DNA of 64,000 nt from Ensifer oleiphilus (GTDB taxonomy: Bacteria > Pseudomonadota > Alphaproteobacteria > Rhizobiales > Rhizobiaceae), in NCBI RefSeq assembly GCF_013371465.1, contig NZ_JABWDU010000010.1, forward strand, positions 62,001 through 126,000, given 5' to 3'. Below the pieces are notes generated by a model. It worked only from the letters and a program-made list of their open reading frames with translations, was not told the DNA's origin and searched no databases. Position 1 is the first letter of the stretch, and every line of letters starts with the position of its first letter. This document shows, piece after piece, positions 61,419 to 64,000 of this stretch. The position numbers and the translations under genes are program-made.

Positions 61419-62981
61419 ATGAATGCAAGATATCTCCTCGCCGTTGACGCCGGCACGGGCAGCGGACGCGCCGTCCTCTTCGACCACAACGGCAATCAAA
61501 TCGCCAGCGCCCAGCATGAGTGGTGGCACAAGCCCGATCCGCGCTTTGCCGGCTCGATGGATTTCGATGTTGAAGGCAACTGGGCCCTTTTGGCGCGGGC
61601 GATCCGGCGCGTCATTGCCGATGCGGGGATTCGGGCAACCGACATCGCAGCCGTCAGTGCCACCAGCATGCGCGAGGCCATTGTCGCCTATGATCGCGAC
61701 GGCCAGGAGATCTGGGCCTGCGCCAATGTCGACAGTCGCGCCAACAATGAGGTGCGCGACCTGAAGCAGGATTTCCCGCAGCTTGAGGCGGAACTCTATG
61801 CTCAATCCGGACAGACCTTTGCGCTCGGCGCCCTTCCCCGTCTGCTCTGGCTGAAACGTAACCTTCCTGATGTCTATGATCGTGTGCATCGTGTCAGCAT
61901 GCTTTCAGACTGGGTGCTCGCCCGGCTTTCGGGCGTGATCGCCAGCGATCCTTCCAATGGCGGCACGACGGGCCTCTACAGCCTTACGGCACGCAACTGG
62001 CTGCCGGATGCCATGGCGAGAGCCGGCATTCGCCACGATATCTTCCCGCCGAGCGCCGAGCCGGGGACCGTGATCGGTGACGTGACGGCGAAGGCAGCCG
62101 ATGAAACCGGGCTTGCAGCAGGTACACCGGTGGTGATGGGCGGCGGCGACTGCCAGATCGGCGCGGCCGGTCTCGGCGTCGTCAACGAAGGTGATTGCGC
62201 CGTGCTCGGCGGCACTTTCTGGCAGCAGGTAGTCAATGTGGCGCCATCCGTTACGGATCCGTCGATGGATCTGCGCATCAACCCGCATGTCGTGACGGGT
62301 CTCAACCAGGCCGAGGCCATCAGCTTCTTCGTCGGCATCGTCATGCGCTGGTTCCGCGACAGCTTCGGCGCAGAGGAAATCGCCGCTGCCGGCAGCGGTG
62401 GCGACGCCTATCGTTTGCTGGAGCAGAAGGCGGCGCTTGTTCCCCCAGGCGCCTACGGCATTATCCCTGTGTTCTCGGACGTGATGCACTATGGAAAATG
62501 GTATCACGCGGCCCCGTCACTGCTGAACCTCTCCATCGACCCGGAGAAATCCGGCAAGGCAGCAATCTTTCGCGCCCTGCAGGAAAACGCGGCCATCGTC
62601 GCGGCCCGCAACCTCGCCGCCATTTTCAAGCTTTCCGGCAAGTCGCCTGAAAAGATCGTCTTTGCGGCCGGCGCCTCCAAGTCCGCCCATTGGTCTCAGA
62701 TTCTTTCGGATGCAACCGGACTGCCGGTTGTCACGCCTGTGGTCAAGGAAGCGACGGCTCTCGGCTGTGCGGCCGCAGCGGCAATCGGTGTCGGGCTCCA
62801 CCGCGACTTCGTCGAGGCTGCCGAAAGCTGGGTTCGTTGGGACCGGCATTTCGAACCCAATCTCGAACACAAGGCGATCTACGATAACGCTGGCGAGCGT
62901 TGGGCCCGTGCCTACGCTCTTCAGCGTCAATTGGTCGATGAGGGCGTCACCACGGCCATGTGGAAGGCTCCCGGTCTGTAA
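61419..62981 (+). CDS. lsrK: Autoinducer-2 kinase LsrK (FGGY family)
   Basis: 520 residues. FGGY-kinase start YLLAVDAGTGSGRAVLFDHNGNQIA, the LsrK-typical SATSMREAIVAYD and ANVDSRANNEV segments, and the C-terminal ATP loop VFAAGASKSAHWSQILSDATG. It phosphorylates AI-2 (DPD) in the cytosol, trapping it and making the LsrR inducer. It lies 8 bases after lsrR, in one operon with lsrG. Confidence 0.93.
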   Translation: MNARYLLAVDAGTGSGRAVLFDHNGNQIASAQHEWWHKPDPRFAGSMDFDVEGNWALLARAIRRVIADAGIRATDIAAVSATSMREAIVAYDRDGQEIWACANVDSRANNEVRDLKQDFPQLEAELYAQSGQTFALGALPRLLWLKRNLPDVYDRVHRVSMLSDWVLARLSGVIASDPSNGGTTGLYSLTARNWLPDAMARAGIRHDIFPPSAEPGTVIGDVTAKAADETGLAAGTPVVMGGGDCQIGAAGLGVVNEGDCAVLGGTFWQQVVNVAPSVTDPSMDLRINPHVVTGLNQAEAISFFVGIVMRWFRDSFGAEEIAAAGSGGDAYRLLEQKAALVPPGAYGIIPVFSDVMHYGKWYHAAPSLLNLSIDPEKSGKAAIFRALQENAAIVAARNLAAIFKLSGKSPEKIVFAAGASKSAHWSQILSDATGLPVVTPVVKEATALGCAAAAAIGVGLHRDFVEAAESWVRWDRHFEPNLEHKAIYDNAGERWARAYALQRQLVDEGVTTAMWKAPGL

Positions 62982-63035
62982 ACCCTTTCATCGCACGCAC
63001 CAGCGTGCCGCTCTAACGTTACCAAGGAATACGAC

Positions 63036-63335
63036 ATGCTCATTCAGATGGTCAGCATCAACGTCAAGGAAGGCCATGCCGCCGAATTTCTCGAGGCCTT
63101 TCGGATCAATTACGAAGGTACGCGCAAAGAGCCGGGCAACCTGCGTTTCGACGTCCTACGCGACCCGCAGGACGAAAACACCTTTCTGATCTACGAAGTC
63201 TTTCAATCTGCAGAGGCCCTGGAAGACCATCGCAAGACTGAGCACTACAAGGAATGCGTCCGCATTATTGATCCCATTCTGGCTGGTCCGCGGACCAAGC
63301 TTTACTATAACGCCGAGATGGCAGACTTTCTCTAA
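63036..63335 (+). CDS. lsrG: Phospho-AI-2 isomerase-like protein LsrG
   Basis: 99 residues, one antibiotic-biosynthesis-monooxygenase-type domain (MLIQMVSINVKEGHAAEFLEAFRINYEGTRKEPGNLRFDVL; YEVFQSAEALEDHRKTEHYKECV), the full length of LsrG. LsrG acts on phospho-DPD, giving the substrate for the last cleavage. AAGGA precedes the ATG. In E. coli the next enzyme is LsrF, which is not present here. Confidence 0.9.
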   Translation: MLIQMVSINVKEGHAAEFLEAFRINYEGTRKEPGNLRFDVLRDPQDENTFLIYEVFQSAEALEDHRKTEHYKECVRIIDPILAGPRTKLYYNAEMADFL

Positions 63336-63469
63336 AACGCCCGTGCGTTCGACGCCGCGAAGGTCGACCCGATGGCGCCCGCAAGAAGGGCGGCGCGGTA
63401 TCCGGTGTATAGCGTCGTCGCGCCACAACCTGTGTCGCTGCGCACGATGGCTGAAAGCGATGCGTCGGC

Positions 63470-64000
63470 CTAGTTCGGGGCGATCGCCCTCACGCCGGCA
63501 GGGCTGAGGCGACCGCATCGCCAGACGCCATAAGCGTCGTGTGTGTCCCAGTCGTAGTAGAACGCGGCCATCAATTGCCCCGACGACATCAAGGCTTGAA
63601 ACACGGACCGCGTCGCCGCAATTGCGTCGGCGCGGTTTCGGTCGTCGAACGGGCATGAGCGGGCGGCGTTTGCCACCCCCCATTCGGTGACCCAGCAGGG
63701 CTTTCCCCTATCTCCGGCCGTACAGAAACGAAGGAGTTCGCGGATATAATTGGCAAGCTTCGGCCCCGCCTTGCGTCCCGGATAGACGTGAATGCCATAG
63801 GCGTCGACATACCTGTCGAGCCCGAGCGATTTCAGGAGTGCGATCACGTCTTCCGGGTCGAGGCGCTCCATGCCCTTTTGGTCGGACTCCCCGGCATTCA
63901 TGTCCGAAAGGCCGGCGGAGACGACCACCGCGTTCCTGCTGAAGATCGTCGCCTTCAACTCCTGCCTCGTCATTCTGGCAATCTCGACATAGATCGCCAA
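63470..64000 (-). CDS. Glycoside-hydrolase-like protein, C-terminal part, cut by the right edge
   Basis: The frame is open beyond position 64000; 176 residues are visible. YGIHVYPGRKAGPKLANYIRELL followed by PCWVTEWGVAN places a Glu after a beta strand, as the nucleophile of (beta/alpha)8 glycosidases of clan A (GH5/GH39-like). The C-terminus LMAAFYYDWDTHDAYGVWRCGRLSPAG resembles the end of such barrels. It is on the opposite strand to lsrG and convergent with it; no link to AI-2 is implied. Confidence 0.75.
   Translation of the reverse strand: MAIYVEIARMTRQELKATIFSRNAVVVSAGLSDMNAGESDQKGMERLDPEDVIALLKSLGLDRYVDAYGIHVYPGRKAGPKLANYIRELLRFCTAGDRGKPCWVTEWGVANAARSCPFDDRNRADAIAATRSVFQALMSSGQLMAAFYYDWDTHDAYGVWRCGRLSPAGVRAIAPN

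Noticed and set aside
1-64000. CRISPR arrays, tRNA or rRNA genes, insertion sequences, integrases
   Set aside because: No regularly spaced repeats, no cloverleaf-like sequence and no transposase or integrase motifs were noticed on either strand by eye; a covariance search would be needed to exclude small RNAs.

Overview
The window is GC-rich DNA with tightly packed operons, many ATGA or TGATG stop/start overlaps, and a large load of ABC transporters with scavenging and catabolic genes. Together with an alphaproteobacterial-looking AI-2 lsr operon and a YcaO/TfuA pair, this suggests a member of the Rhizobiales (Sinorhizobium/Ensifer/Rhizobium-like), possibly a megaplasmid or accessory chromosome region. 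The genus is an inference. I saw no rRNA, tRNA, CRISPR array, insertion sequence or phage gene.

Layout. (1) 1-5987: a minus-strand operon with a class III cyclase/AAA-ATPase/TPR protein, a YcaO enzyme, a TfuA protein and an unrecognised gene that runs off the left edge; a small helical protein is divergent from it. This looks like a peptide- or protein-backbone-modifying locus. (2) 6117-14657: an Lrp/AsnC-type regulator, a hydantoinase/oxoprolinase subunit, a DUF917 protein and a complete peptide-type ABC importer, behind three copies of a 13-bp operator-like palindrome. (3) 14984-23434: an alpha/beta hydrolase, a DoxX/MFS pair, and a four-gene operon (ring-cleaving-dioxygenase-like VOC protein, YcaC-type hydrolase, XapX protein, exported amidohydrolase), next to a LysR regulator. 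The same 41-bp element stands in front of all three transcription units, which argues for one regulon. (4) 23449-34915: a ten-gene minus-strand operon for a nucleoside- or pyrimidine-like compound (Bmp/Nup-type ABC importer, nucleoside hydrolase, deaminase-like amidohydrolase, VOC, NIPSNAP, GMC oxidoreductase and a uracil-DNA-glycosylase-fold protein), facing a RutR-like TetR regulator across three RutR-type operators. (5) 35231-38167: Kup potassium and CorA magnesium transporters. (6) 38260-49020: a type II secretion system (gspO, D, E, a GspC-like gene, M, L, K, J, I, H, G, F) with a lipoprotein secretin. (7) 49296-54190: a Tat-signal multicopper oxidase divergent from gspF, an SCO/cytochrome c fusion, an exported RidA protein and a TetR regulator with a perfect 22-bp inverted repeat between them. 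(8) 54327-63335: an AI-2 uptake and processing locus, lsrACDB plus a class II aldolase on one strand and lsrRKG on the other, with no lsrF thiolase. (9) 63470-64000: the C-terminal part of a glycoside-hydrolase-like protein running off the right edge.

The loci most worth following are the YcaO/TfuA/cyclase operon, the uracil-glycosylase-containing nucleoside operon with its RutR-like switch, the three-site LysR regulon, the multicopper oxidase sharing a promoter region with a type II secretion system, and the lsr operon in which a class II aldolase sits where lsrF would be expected.
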